Shown here: in pieces, positions 33,701 to 46,300 of the stretch
How positions within the stretch are numbered: the first letter of the stretch is position 1
Layout of the letters: each line of letters starts with the position of its first letter
Assembly: GCA_905221605.1 (NCBI GenBank)
Contig: CAJNDS010000224.1
Coordinates: 1,089,085-1,153,084, forward strand
Source: Symbiodinium natans
Taxonomy: Eukaryota; Sar; Dinophyceae; Suessiales; Symbiodiniaceae
Direction: 5' to 3'
Length of the DNA stretch: 64,000 bases
Made by a program: the position numbers and the translations under genes
The notes under the pieces: model-generated
Database searches by the model: none
Seen by the model: the letters and a program-made list of their open reading frames with translations, nothing else
What the model was told of the DNA's origin: nothing

Positions 33701-36700
33701 CTGGAATCTAGGGTCTTGGCCGAGGTTTGGGGTTCAAGAAGCGTGCTTGGGGTGTATGTATGTATGTAGGCCTCGGGTTCTCAGTACTTGCCTTATGCCC
33801 TCCAGCATTGTCTGTGAGATCACGGTTTGCAGGCTCGGGGGGCTACAAACATGTTCGGTAAAGCGAGCGCTTGGCAATGAGCGAATGAGCGGAGAGTTGT
33901 TGTTTTTTTTCGCTTCCTGGACTGCGAAGGCAGACGACAAGACATTCAAATCTTAAAAACTACGTACTAAATGTAAACCTTAACCTAACCCCTAAACCCT
34001 AAACCCTGCACCCTAAACCCTAAACCCTAAACCTAAGACCCTCCTCATTTCCCAGGCCGCCACGCTCCAAACACTGCGCTTTCTGCAACAACTGCGCCGG
34101 GAGCTCGCAGGACTTGCAGCTAAGCCCTAAACCCTAAACCCTCAGCCCTAAACCCGTACGCCCCGAAACCCTAAACCCCTAAACCCTAAACCCCTAAAGC
34201 CCTAAACCCCAAACCCTAAGCCCTGTAAACCCACAGCGGCTTGTGGCTTAGCAACTACTTGGAGGTTCATGGTACTCATTAACCAACTATAACTCTGCTT
34301 ACAACCCACTTGTCAGCCCCTTCAGTGCCCAAATATGGTTATAAGTACAGTCATAAGTTCAGCTATAACTAATAGGTTAATAAGTACCATAAACCTCCAA
34401 GGAGTGCCAGGCCCGAAACTCCGAACCCAAAGTTACGGCGGGTACCTGACACCCCCTCTATCAAGACCCTGAGACCTAAATCCTAACCCCCAAAGCCCCT
34501 AACCGTAAATCCTGAACCCTATAAACCCTAAATCCTAAACCCTAAACCCTAAACCCTAAACCCTAAACCCTAAACCCTAAACCCTAAACCCTAAACCCTA
34601 AACCCTAAACCCTAAACCCTAAACCCTAAACCCTAAACCCTAAACCCTACACCCTAAACCCTAACCCTAAACCCTAAACCCTAAACCTGGACCTATGATG
34701 TGGGCCTCTGCGCTCTGGATTTACGGTTTTGGGTCATGGCTATGGGTCCTTTAGCGGTTCAGGTTGAGTGACAACCCTAATCCCTATGTCCGAAAGCCCC
34801 TGAACCTCTCAACAGTACCTGAAGAGCCCCCCATACTACGCCACCTAAGAGCCCGATAAGGTGTGAGAACTAAACCCAAAACCCTAAGCCCTAAGCCCTA
34901 AGCCCTAAGCCCTAAGCCCTAAGCCCTAAGCCCTAAGCCCTAAGCCCTAAGCCCCAAACCCTAAACCCCAAACCCTAAGCTCTAAACCCTAAGGTAGGTT
35001 TTGGGTTCTTAAGGTACCTGCTCCGCCTGAGGTCTTAAAGTTTGATCATCACTGTCCTTGGGTGTCGAACTGCATCGGCATCCGAAACTACAGGCCAGCT
35101 TCGGCATTGCGATCAGCGAGACTTAGGGATGCTCGGGGTTTTCTACATTTTTCGGGTACTACAACTCCTAAGAAACAGCAAGAATTCACATGTTTGCTCG
35201 GGCTCCATGCTCTGTTAAGGAGAGAGCCGAGAGATAGAGAGAGAGAGAGAGAGAGAGCAGTTTTTGCTTCGAATGTCCCCTCCCTGAAGGCAAGGAAGTT
35301 GCGAACTGACTCTGGGGTTGAGGACTTCATCGACACTCTGGGGGGATTGGGCACTAAGGGACTGTCTAGAAATACCCTGAGGTTGGGCACTCCAGGGACG
35401 CTTTAGGGTTTAGGGTTTAAGGGTTATATAAGGGTTTAGGGTTTAGGGTTTGGGGATACTCTCGGGTTGGACACTCCAGGCACTCTCTGGGGATACTGGT
35501 GTTGGGCACTCGAGAGTTTCTCTGCGGATAGTCTGAAATTGGGCGCTCCCGTGAATTTCTGGGGATCCACTCTGGGGTGGGATATGGACGAGTGGCGAGG
35601 AGTAGACCGAGCGAGGGGAAGAGTTTAGTTTAGCACCTAACAACCCCCCCCCCACCGGGGGTTGTTAGATGCAGGAGGGAAGACAGAGAGAGAGAGAGAG
35701 GGTGTAAGTTTTGGTTAGGCATCCAACAAGCCGTGGGGTTAACTTCCGAGCTTTGGGGGTTGGGGTGCACTGCGAAGCAAAGCTCAGAGTAACCGAAGCC
35801 TTCGGCCCTAAGCCGAAAGCCCTGAGTGGCATCCCAGGGTTCCGGATCCAAGAAAGGCCTGAGAAATGTATTCGGGCCTCTTAAATCAGAAGCTGCAACA
35901 GGTATTTCATCTGCTTTGTTATCTCTTCGCCCGAGCCTCAGGCAGTTGAGTCCCGGACAGATCTTGATGCATACCCCGATGGTCAGAAGGGATCCACCCC
36001 AAGACAGTCCACAAACCAGGAAGGGGAGGGTCGAGGGAGAAGCCTTTGTTGGGGCACCTACAAGTGGACCTTGTAAACCCTAAACCCTAAGCCCTAAGCC
36101 CTAAGCCCTAAACCCTAAACCCTAAACCCTAAACCCTAAACCCTAAACCCTAAACCCTAATCCCCAAACAAGCCCCGGGCGGTCAAACTGGGAGCTGGGC
36201 GGTATCGTCCAGTGCATACATACGTTCTTCTTTTTTTCTCCCCAAGGGGCCACTGAGGACGACAGAGAGTTTAGGGTTTAGGGTTTAGGGTTTAGGGTTT
36301 AGGGTTTAGGGTTTAGGGTTTAGGGTTCCCTGGCCTGCACGTGTGGCAGCATGCACTATACCTGTACTGAGTCTTTATCCCTAAGCACTTAGCCCGAAAC
36401 CCATCCTGAACCCGAAGCCCCAAACCCTAGACCCTTACTATCTACTCAAGCCTCCCCCTAAACCCTAAACCCTAAACCCTAAACCCTAAACCCTAAACCC
36501 TAAACCCTAAACCCTAAACCCTAAACCCTAAACCCTAAACCCTAAACCCTAAACCCTAAACCCTAAACCCTAAACCCTAAACCCTAAACTCTAAACCCCA
36601 AACCCTGCTGAAGATTCTGGGAGCTCAGATTTTGCTTGGCCCTCTACGTGCTCGTCGCCGCGGGCCTGGAACGTCAAGCGGGGTCTCAACTTGGTAGCCC

Positions 36701-38934
36701 AGGGGTACCCTTTGGGGTTTAGGGAGGGTTTAGGGTTTAGGGTGTAGGGTTTAGGGTTTAGGGTTTCGGGTTCAGGGTTTTGGGTTTAGGGAGGGTTTCG
36801 GGGTCAGGGTTTTGGGTTTAGGGGTTCGGTTGGCTGGGTTCCGTTAATTATACAGTAACCAACTCTTTATCCTTGTTTTTTGTCTTATGTCTCAACTGAG
36901 ACATTCCGGCTCCTTCCTTTGACCTGACCGCTCTTTGAGACCCGTGGTACCCTTATTACAATATGGTTGCTGTGCTACCAAGTCAGGGTTTTTTTCGGGG
37001 TTTGGAGGCTTTGGGGGGTTTGGAGGGGGCTTGGGGGGCTTGAGCTGTTCGTGCGGGGTGAAGGATTGGGAGGGGTTTGGGGGGTTTGGAGGTTAGAGGC
37101 TTTTCGGAGGTTTGAAATGAAGGTTTCTGGAACGTTTCTAGCGAGGGGGTTCAACTCTAAACCCAAAACCCTAAACCCTAAACCCCAAACCCTAAACCCT
37201 AAACCCTAAGCCCTAAACAGCTGCTGACAGCACCTTCGTGCTTTCTGGGCACTTCTTGGAAGACTCCATCAGAGTCCCAGAAGACCCTCTTCGGGGTTTG
37301 GGGTGTAGGGTTTAGGGATCAAAAGCTCCGGGCTACACTTCTCTAGTTTCTTGGGGTAGCCAGGTGTTTGAGTTAAGGCTCAAAGCAGCTGAGCTCAGCA
37401 AAAAGAACCAATGAACCCGAACACTTGTTTGGGGGGGTGGGGGGGGGGGTTAGAGCATAGGCTCCTCCTAGGGGAGGTGATATGGCCTCTTGAAAAACAC
37501 AGGGTGTATAAGGGGGCATATAAGGGGTATCCCAGAGCTCCCCAAGGAAGGGCCCATATTAAGGGCCTAAGAGTCCTCAGGCGTTGATCGTGCTTGCTCT
37601 GCATCTTCTATGGCGCCTGCACTCGCACAGCTTCAACGAGTGCCCACCCAATCAGCTCAAGGATTCCTTTGCTCGTCCCGTACCCAGGGTTGAGGGTTTA
37701 GGGTTTAGGGGTTTAGGGTTTAGGGTTTGGGGTGGTTTCCGAAACTAGGGGTGCCTTCTTGGGGTCCTTGTTACAAGGGAATCCTGCTCTTTGGGGGTCC
37801 ATATTCGGGGTCCCCTATTTTCGCAAACCCCCAAAATTACGCAGTAGCCGGTGACCTCATCCGTGGGTACTGCTTGGCGGCTTTTTGGGAAGTTCTCACT
37901 GCGGCATGAAGGCTGCGACTGAGCCACCATGAGGCCTTTCCTTTGCAAAGCCCCTCAACAAGGATCAGGGTTTAGGGTTTAGGGTTTAGGGTTTAGGGTT
38001 TAGAGGCCATGTAAGATGCCGGTTTAGGGTTTAGAGGCCATGTAAGATGCACTCCGCGCCGACTCTCTGCCGTATGGCTGGCATGCCTGAGTTCGTGTTG
38101 GTTCCTCAGGTGGTTCGAAACTTTATTCCACCCGATGTAGCACACACAAGACACACAGAGACACACAGAGACACACGGAGACACACGGAGACACACGGAG
38201 ACACACGGAGACACACAGAGACACAGAGAGACACACAGAGACACACCGAGACACACAGAGACACACCGAGACACACGGAGACACACGGAGACACACGGAC
38301 ACGGAGACACACGGAGACACACGGAGACACACGGAGACACACGGAGACACACGGAGACACACGGAGACACACGGAGACACACGGAGACACACGGAGACAC
38401 ACGGAGACACACGGAGACACACGGAGACACACGGAGACACACGGAGACACACGGAGACACACGGAAACACACGGAGACACAGAGAGACACAGAGAGACAC
38501 AGAGAGACACAGAGAGACACAGAGAGACACAGAGAGACACAGAGAGACACAGAGAGACACAGAGAGACACAGAGAGACACAGAGAGACACAGAGAGACAC
38601 AGAGAGACACACAGAGACACACAGAGACACACAGAGACGCACAGAGACACACAGAGAGACACAGAGAGACGCAGAGAGACGCACAGAGACACACACAGAG
38701 ACACACACACAGAGACACACACACAGAGACACACACAGAGAGACGCACAGAGAGACGCACAGAGAGACGCACAGAGAGACGCACAGAGAGACGCACAGAG
38801 AGACGCACAGAGAGACGCACAGAGAGACGCACAGAGAGACGCACAGAGAGACGCACAGAGAGACGCACAGAGAGACGCACAGAGAGACGCACAGAGAGAC
38901 GCACAGAGAGACGCACAGAGAGACGCACAGAGAG

Positions 38935-38988
<54 letters not shown>

Positions 38989-41900
38989 GCGCGCGCGCGC
39001 GCGCGAACAAAAGTTTTAGAGCTGTGATGATGCCTCCCGCTTTGGCTTCAGCAGATGTATGGGGAGTGTCTACATGCAAGTTGGAATCATGACATCCGCT
39101 TCAGGAGCCTTCATACCCTACATCCCCGAAACCCAACTCAAGACCCCAAACCGCAAATCCCAAACCCGAAGCCCCAAACCCAGGAACAACCCGGAATTTG
39201 CCTACGCCCTGGGCGAAGCCCTGTACCCCTCAACCCAAAGCCTGTGACGATCCAACCAGAGCCCCTGCACCTGCTGCCATCGGCCGGCCACGGAAATCCA
39301 ACGAGGCACCAGGGGGAAGGGGTTGCAGGCTCGAAGGGTGGTGGGTTGGAAGGGTCTAGGGATACCCTAAACCCTGAACCCTGAACCCTGAACCCTAAAC
39401 CCTAAACCCTAAACCCTGAACCCTAAACCCTAAACCCTTGCCCCTTTCTGACAATAACTTTGCGCGTGGCCCTCGCATCTTGCGGCTTCGCAGCTTCGCC
39501 GCAAAGTTGCGTCGAATCGGCCGGTACCCTTAGGGTTTAGGGGTAGGGTTTAGGGGTTTAAGGGTCTAGAGTTTAGAAATTCTTGGAACCAAGTTTTCTC
39601 GTCCAATTCCCGGGTTCGGATACAGCTGAACATTTTGCATTCCTTCGCCCTTTAAGCCCTTGCAAACCCTCAAGCTCTGCATTGTGGGTTTAGGGCTTAA
39701 TCCCCGAACCCAAAGCCATAAACCCTTAAGCCCTTAAACCCCAAACCTTAAGCCCTAAATCCCAAGCCCACTCTAACCCCTGTCTCCCCCCAAAGCCCTT
39801 TGCTACCTCAAGCATTATAGGGTTCTTAAGGGGGGGTAGGTACCTAGCGAGCCTTAGGGAAGCATGGGGAGCCTTAGGGAGTAGGGAACCTTGGGTTACT
39901 AACCCCTGAACCCTAAAACCCTAACCCTAAACCCTAAACCCTAAACCCTAAACCCTAAACCCTAAACCCTAAACCCTAAACCCTAAACCCTAAACCCTAA
40001 ACCCTAAACCCTAAACCCTAAACCCTAAACCCTTAAGAGCTCCCTACAAAGCAGGTCTGTCCATGGGAGGCCGCAGTGTGCCAAGCACCCCGCGGCTGCC
40101 GGGAAGCCCCAGATTTTGGGTGTTTTTCAGGGTTTAGGGTTTAGGGTTTAGGGTTTAGGGTTTAGGGTTTAGGGTTTAGGGTTTAGGGTTTAGGGTTTAG
40201 GGTTTAGGGTTTAGGGTTTAGGGCTGCTCATACTTAGTCATTGACTTTACACGCCCATATATGCTTAAACCCCTAAACCCTGAACACCCGAAGCCCCCAA
40301 AACCCTAAACACCCTAAATCCCCTAAACCCCCAAACCCATGGACCCCCTAACTCCTACACCCCGCAAGAAACCTTCAACCCCCTCAACCCCCTCAACCCC
40401 CTAAACCCCACAAACTCTAAACTCCCTAACCCCTTGATTATTCCCTAAACCCTAAACACCCTCAACCCTCTAATCCCTAAGCCCCAAACACCCTCAACCC
40501 TGAAACCTAAACCCAAACACCCCCAACACCCTCAGCCCTAAACCCCAAACAGCCTCAAACTCAAGCCTCCACCCCAACCCAAAACCTTCAACCTCAAACA
40601 CCCTCAACCCAAAACCCTGAATCGTCAACCCTACACACCCTCAACCCTAAACACCAAACACCAAACACCATCAACCCTCAACCCTAAACCCCAAACTTTT
40701 CTGTTACGTAGTCGGTTCCCAAGCGGATGCTTCGGAACTGTCCGCAAGGATGCATGCATAGACCCTAACCCCTAAACCCCAAACCCCAAACCCCAAACCC
40801 TGAACCCCAAACCCCAAACCCCAAACCCCAAACCCCAAACCCCAAACCCGAAACCGGAAACCCGAAACCCGAAACCGGAAACCCGAAACCCCAAACCCCA
40901 AACCCCAAACCCCAAACCCCAAACCCCAAACCCCAAACCCCAACCCCAAACCCTAAACCCTACACCTTAACCCTGAACCCTAAACCCTAAACCCTAAACC
41001 CTAAACCCCAAACCCCAAACCCTAAACCCTAAACCCTGAACCCCTCTGAAAGCGCAGAGGCCTCCACTGGATGACCTGCACGAGACGACGCCCCTGGTGC
41101 AGGCCGTGCTCCACTTTTTGCCGTGTAGGACCTTTAGGGTTTAGGGTTTAGGGTTTAGGGTTTAGGGTTTAGGGTTTAGGGTTTAGGGTTGGGTCTGTAG
41201 GGTTTTGGGGTTTAGGGTTTGGGGTTGGAGGTTGTTTAGCGTTTTGGCTTGGGGTGGTTGAGTTTCTTTGGGGGGTGGGGCTCCCCTGGATTTGGGCAAT
41301 TCGGCCCAGGCTCCAACAAATCCTCTTTCCTACTTGGAGCTTCGTGGGTACGTGAAGGTAAGGTTACAAACTGCTAATGAAAGACCTGCAGCTCTTCAAC
41401 ATCTACCCGTTTTATACAAGGCAGGAAGGAAGCAAGGCATGAACTTCTGCTGTTGCTGTTGCTGTTACTTGTTACTCCTTGTTCATAGCTCTGGCCCGAG
41501 CCCCTTCCAGTGGTGGAGCTGTTTACTACTAATCGCCGGGGGATTGCCATGATGTCAGGTAAGGTGCCTTTCGTGGGCTTGACGACAAGCATTAGCTGGA
41601 CAGCGTTCATCCAAACCGACCGTTTCACAGGCCTTGTCCTGTGTTATGAGGCGTTAAAACATCGCGATGCTTCGTTGCAGACTGGCATATGCACTCGGTG
41701 TACTCTTGAAACGACAATCACACAGTCCAGTCAGACCTTTCTGAAGTGGGTTGCGGGCTCTTGCACTGCCGCAATGCAGGGGCATTTTCTGTTGTATCAT
41801 CTGTTTGCAACGCTGGTGGTCTTGCAATCGTACCCGTTTGCAGAACATTGGTTGTCGAATGCCTGCAGCTTGTTTGATTGTTGCGCTACGATGTTGCTTG

Positions 41901-43367
41901 TGGCCACAGCCGTGGCACAGAGGATGCCTGCCGCTGTCATACGCCAACGTGCTGCGACAGCTATACCTCTTCTTTGGTGTCAGAAACCTGACAAGTTTGG
42001 ACCTGGTGCCGTTCCTGACGAGCATTATGCCCGAACGGGTGCTGACATGATTTGGCTGCCGGGCGTAGTGGCCCTCTTGCTCTGTGGCCTCTACGTTCAG
42101 GTCTTTGGCAGCGATCTCCTTGAATGCAATCTCAGGTTAACGGGAAGTGAGCACGTGGACAAGGACATGCCTGACTTGAAAACTTCGGAATTGTCCTTTG
42201 TGTCTGCATGGTCTCGTTTGTCATGCTCTTCTACCCGTTCGAGCTCAAAACCCCAAGGCCATGTTATGGACACTCGCAGCTTGCCCCTCTTGGATCATCT
42301 CCTACTCCTTCAGTTCTGAGCGGCCAACTTGAGCCACAGGGTTGCACAGACTTTGTGTTTTTTTCCCTACAGTTTGTTCCTTTCAGTTTCGAGTGTGGCC
42401 ACGTCAGATTGGCTGCACATACAAAGTAGTCTGGATCTTCTTGTCATATCACCGCTGGCATCTGTCCAGCGAGGTGGAAACAGTCTTCACCGGCTCATAT
42501 GGTCGGGTGTTTGTGTTAATGTTCCTCGCGGACTCTGTACGGAAGGCGGCTGCGGGCGTAACCAGCAGCCCTCTTTGATGTAATTGTTCTGCCGACCCCT
42601 GGTCATCCAGGACAGGACTGTGCTCGCCGCACTGCTGCCGCTGTGCGCGAGCGCTTCAACGGTGTGTGATACTCCTTGTTCATGCATGACGAAGGGTCCC
42701 TACTGAAGGGCCTCGGTTCTCACGATCGTAGCAACGGCAACAGAATTTCGTACCTCGCTCCGTGGGCCTTGGTTGTGTCACATCCGTGACGCTCGTCTAC
42801 CTAGATAAGTATCGCCGATGTGTGTGCGTGTGGGGCTGTCAGCTAGCTGCACTGGCGAAGATCGTTCGTAGACCGGAAATGACTCGGTCTAACTTCAGAT
42901 GGCACATACGTATCGGCCTCGTCCTTCTGCCACAAGTGTGGTCAAAAGAGGACTCTTGGCTTCCTTAAACCCTCCACCCCAAACTCCACACCCTCACCTT
43001 CTTGACCACGCATCCATCCCACCCACCTCAAGGAATGTTGCTTCTTGAGGGAAGCCCTAAATAGGCGAAGCCCGAAACCCAAAACACCCAGCCCTAAGAC
43101 CCCCCAAAATCCTTGTGCTCCACCCTCCAGTTTAGTCTGTGGCTTCTGGGTACCCCTGCTACTTCGGGCTCTTTAGGGTTTTGCGGCTTCAAGGTGGTGG
43201 AGCTGTTGGAGTTGTCAGGGGTTGAGGATTTAGAGGTGTTTGGGGTGCATTCTTTGGGCGTCAAGTTTTTTTTTCTTTTTTTTTGGGGGGGGGGGGGTTC
43301 TTAACGGAGGGGGGTTCATGAGGGGTAGGTACCTAGGGAACCTTAGGGAGCCTTAGGGAGCTTGAAC

Positions 43368-43398
<31 letters not shown>

Positions 43399-46300
43399 TA
43401 TAAGAACACTGTAAGTTTAGGGCTGAGAGCCCCAAACCCCCCAACCCCAAACCTTAAGCCTGAAAGCCTACACGGTTGAGGGTTTCTCGAAAACCCTAAA
43501 ACCCTAAGCCCTAAACGCTAAACCCTAAACCCTAAGCCCTAATGAGGGTCTTCGAGCCCTGCGGTGCCAGGGCTTGTGGAAGCTCCAGGGTAGCGCCAGC
43601 AGATTTGCCGCGGCCTGGCAGCAGGGGTATGGGCTTTTAGGGTTTGGGGTGTAGGGTAGTTTAGGGTTTAGGGTTTAGGGTTTAGGGTTTAGGGTTTAGG
43701 GTTTTTTTGGGTTGTCGGGTTTTTGGGTTTCGGGTTTGGGGGTTTAGGGTATTCTAATCCCTAGGCCCTGAACTGGAGGATGCTCTTTCCAAATTTCACT
43801 CGAGATGTGCAAAAGCCCCAAACATACTTAGGGTTCAGGGTTTAGGGTTTGGGGTTTAGGGTTTAGGGTTTAGGGTTTAGGGTTTAGGGTTTAGGGTTTA
43901 GGATTCGAAGAAGCCTGAGACCCTAAAACCACACAAAGCAAGAAAGCCCAAGCCCCCTACTAAAGCCCCAAAACTCTTAAACCCCTAAAAACTCCCAAGC
44001 GCGAACATCCCCAAGCCCTCACATCCCTAAGCCCCAAAGCCCCCAAAACCAAAACTCTTAAACCCTAAAACCCTTCACCCCAAACCCTAAACAAAACCCC
44101 GAACCCCCCCCGCCCCCACTTAAATCCCTAAGCCCCAAGACCCTTCAACCCTCAGCCCTCAGCCCTCAACCCTCAACCCTAAACCCTCAACCCTCAACCC
44201 TAAACCCTAAACCCTAAATCCTAAGCCCTAAGACCCCTCAACCCGAAGCCCTGCACAGTCACCTCCGGGCAGCGCGCCAAGGGCCCTCTGCCTCTTGCCT
44301 GCACCACAAACCCTGAACTTCAAAACCCCTAAACCCCTAAAGCCTGAAAAAACCCTGAACCCTAATTAAACGCTAAACCCTAAACCCTAAACCCTAAAAC
44401 CCTAAAACCCTAAAACCCTAAAACCCTAAAACCCTAAAACCCTAAAACCCTAAAACCCTAAAACCCTAAAACCCTAAAACCCTAAAACCCTAAAACCCTA
44501 AAAACCCTAAAACCCTAAAACCCTAAAACCCTAAAACCTTAAAACCCTAAAACCCTAAAACCCTAAAACCCTAAAACCCTAAAACCCTAAAACCCTAAAA
44601 CCCTAAAACCCTAAAACCCTAAAACCCTAAAACCCTAAAACCCTAAAGCCCTAAAGCCCCAAAACCCTAAGCATCCCAGGCTGAAGGGCTTTGTGCCTTG
44701 AGGTGTTGAGGGGCTTGGGTGTCGATGGGTGTAGACGATTTAGGGGTAGGGTTTGGGGTCCATTGTTAAAGGTCCGTTTCGGGGGGTGCGTTCGTCTCTT
44801 CTTTGGGGTGAGTGGGTGGGTGGGTGGGGGGTAGTTGAGGCCAGAAGTGCTCTGGAGACGACAGACCCTACATGCGCAGATACACACCAATCGAACTTCC
44901 GAAGTAGGAATAGAGCTGCTTCAAGACAGCCAGAGGGGCTCCAATTCCACAAACCCTCAACCTGCTACCTGTAGGGTTGCAAGTATGGGCCCTCAATTTC
45001 GGGTGCCTATAGGCCCATTACAGATCCAACATCGACCTTTGAGTGTGTCAGTGGCCCCGAGGCAGTGAAGTGAGCGCCATGAACTTTAGAACTCACCGGC
45101 AGTAGGCCCAATATTTGGCAACTAGTTCTGTGGTTGAACCTAAGCCCACAACCCCACACTCTAGACCCTAGAGCCCTAAATCATCTAACCATAGAATCCT
45201 GGAACCCTGGAACCCTGGGACCCTAAAATCCTAGAACCCAAATCGGACAGACCCGATGGCTCCCATACACCTTCACTAGGGAGTTTTCCTCAAGCTCTTC
45301 TTGGGATCCCAGTGTAGTTGGAGCAATATCCCTCCCAAGTAAGGCCCTGAACCCTAGAGATCCTAAGCCCGAAGCTGCTGGACCAGGCTCCATCTCTTAC
45401 CTGGGGCAGGTGGCCAACAGCCGCGTCCGTGAGGTGTGGGCCGCGCGGGGGGGGGGGGGGGGGGGGGGCCATGTTGCGGGTTCAGGGGTTTAGGGGTTTA
45501 CGCTTCAGGGCCTAGTGTGCAGGATTTAGTCAGTTCGGGCTGCAGGATGTTGGGTTAGTTGTCCGAAAAATTCTAGAAAGAACTCCCAAACCTTTAAAAC
45601 AGAACCCCCTTTCCTGCAGAGGCTGTGTTTGTAAACCCTAAACCCTAAACCCTAAACCCTACACCCTAAACCCCGAGGCGCTTCTCCAATGATGTGCTTT
45701 GGGGAAATACGGGGCTCCCCATTATAGGAACCCATCCGAGGTCAGAGGGTCTATAGTGTGACGTAGTGGACACGTGCAGCTGCTAAGGAACTTAAACTAA
45801 GTTACCATAGTAGGAAGACCCTCCCTTTTCTGACTTACTATACTAACTCAAATTTAATTCCTGAGCCCAGCGCCCTCAACCCTAAACCCTAAACCCTAAA
45901 CCCTAAACCCTAAACCCTAAACCCTAAACCCTAAACCCTAAACCCTAAACCCTAAACCCTAAACCCTAAACCCTAAACCCTAAACCCTAAACCCTAAACC
46001 CCAAACCCTAAACCCTAACAATGTGGGTTTTAACGCGACTCCACGGGCGCCCGTGCGCAGGCCGATGTGGAGCTGGGGGCGCACGAGAGCCAGGCTTGTT
46101 GCTGCCCAGGGGTTTAGGGTTTAGGGTTTAGGGTTTAGGGTGGTTTTGTCCAAGTGGGGTTTAGAGGGTTTGTAGGGTTTATAGGGTTTATAGGGTTTGT
46201 AGGGTTTATATAGGGGTTATAGGGGTTTAGGGGTTTTATAGGGGTTAGAGGGTTTAGAGGGTGTATAGGGTTTATAGGGTTCATGGGACTTATAGGGTTT

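Noticed and set aside
37993-39079. Four ORFs of 290-329 codons on both strands, the longest in the window
   Set aside because: They are translations of the ACACAGAG-type microsatellite, open in every frame.
41374-42025. Minus-strand ORFs opposite the membrane-protein-like block
   Set aside because: They have no hydrophobic or domain pattern. The + strand frames are more protein-like.
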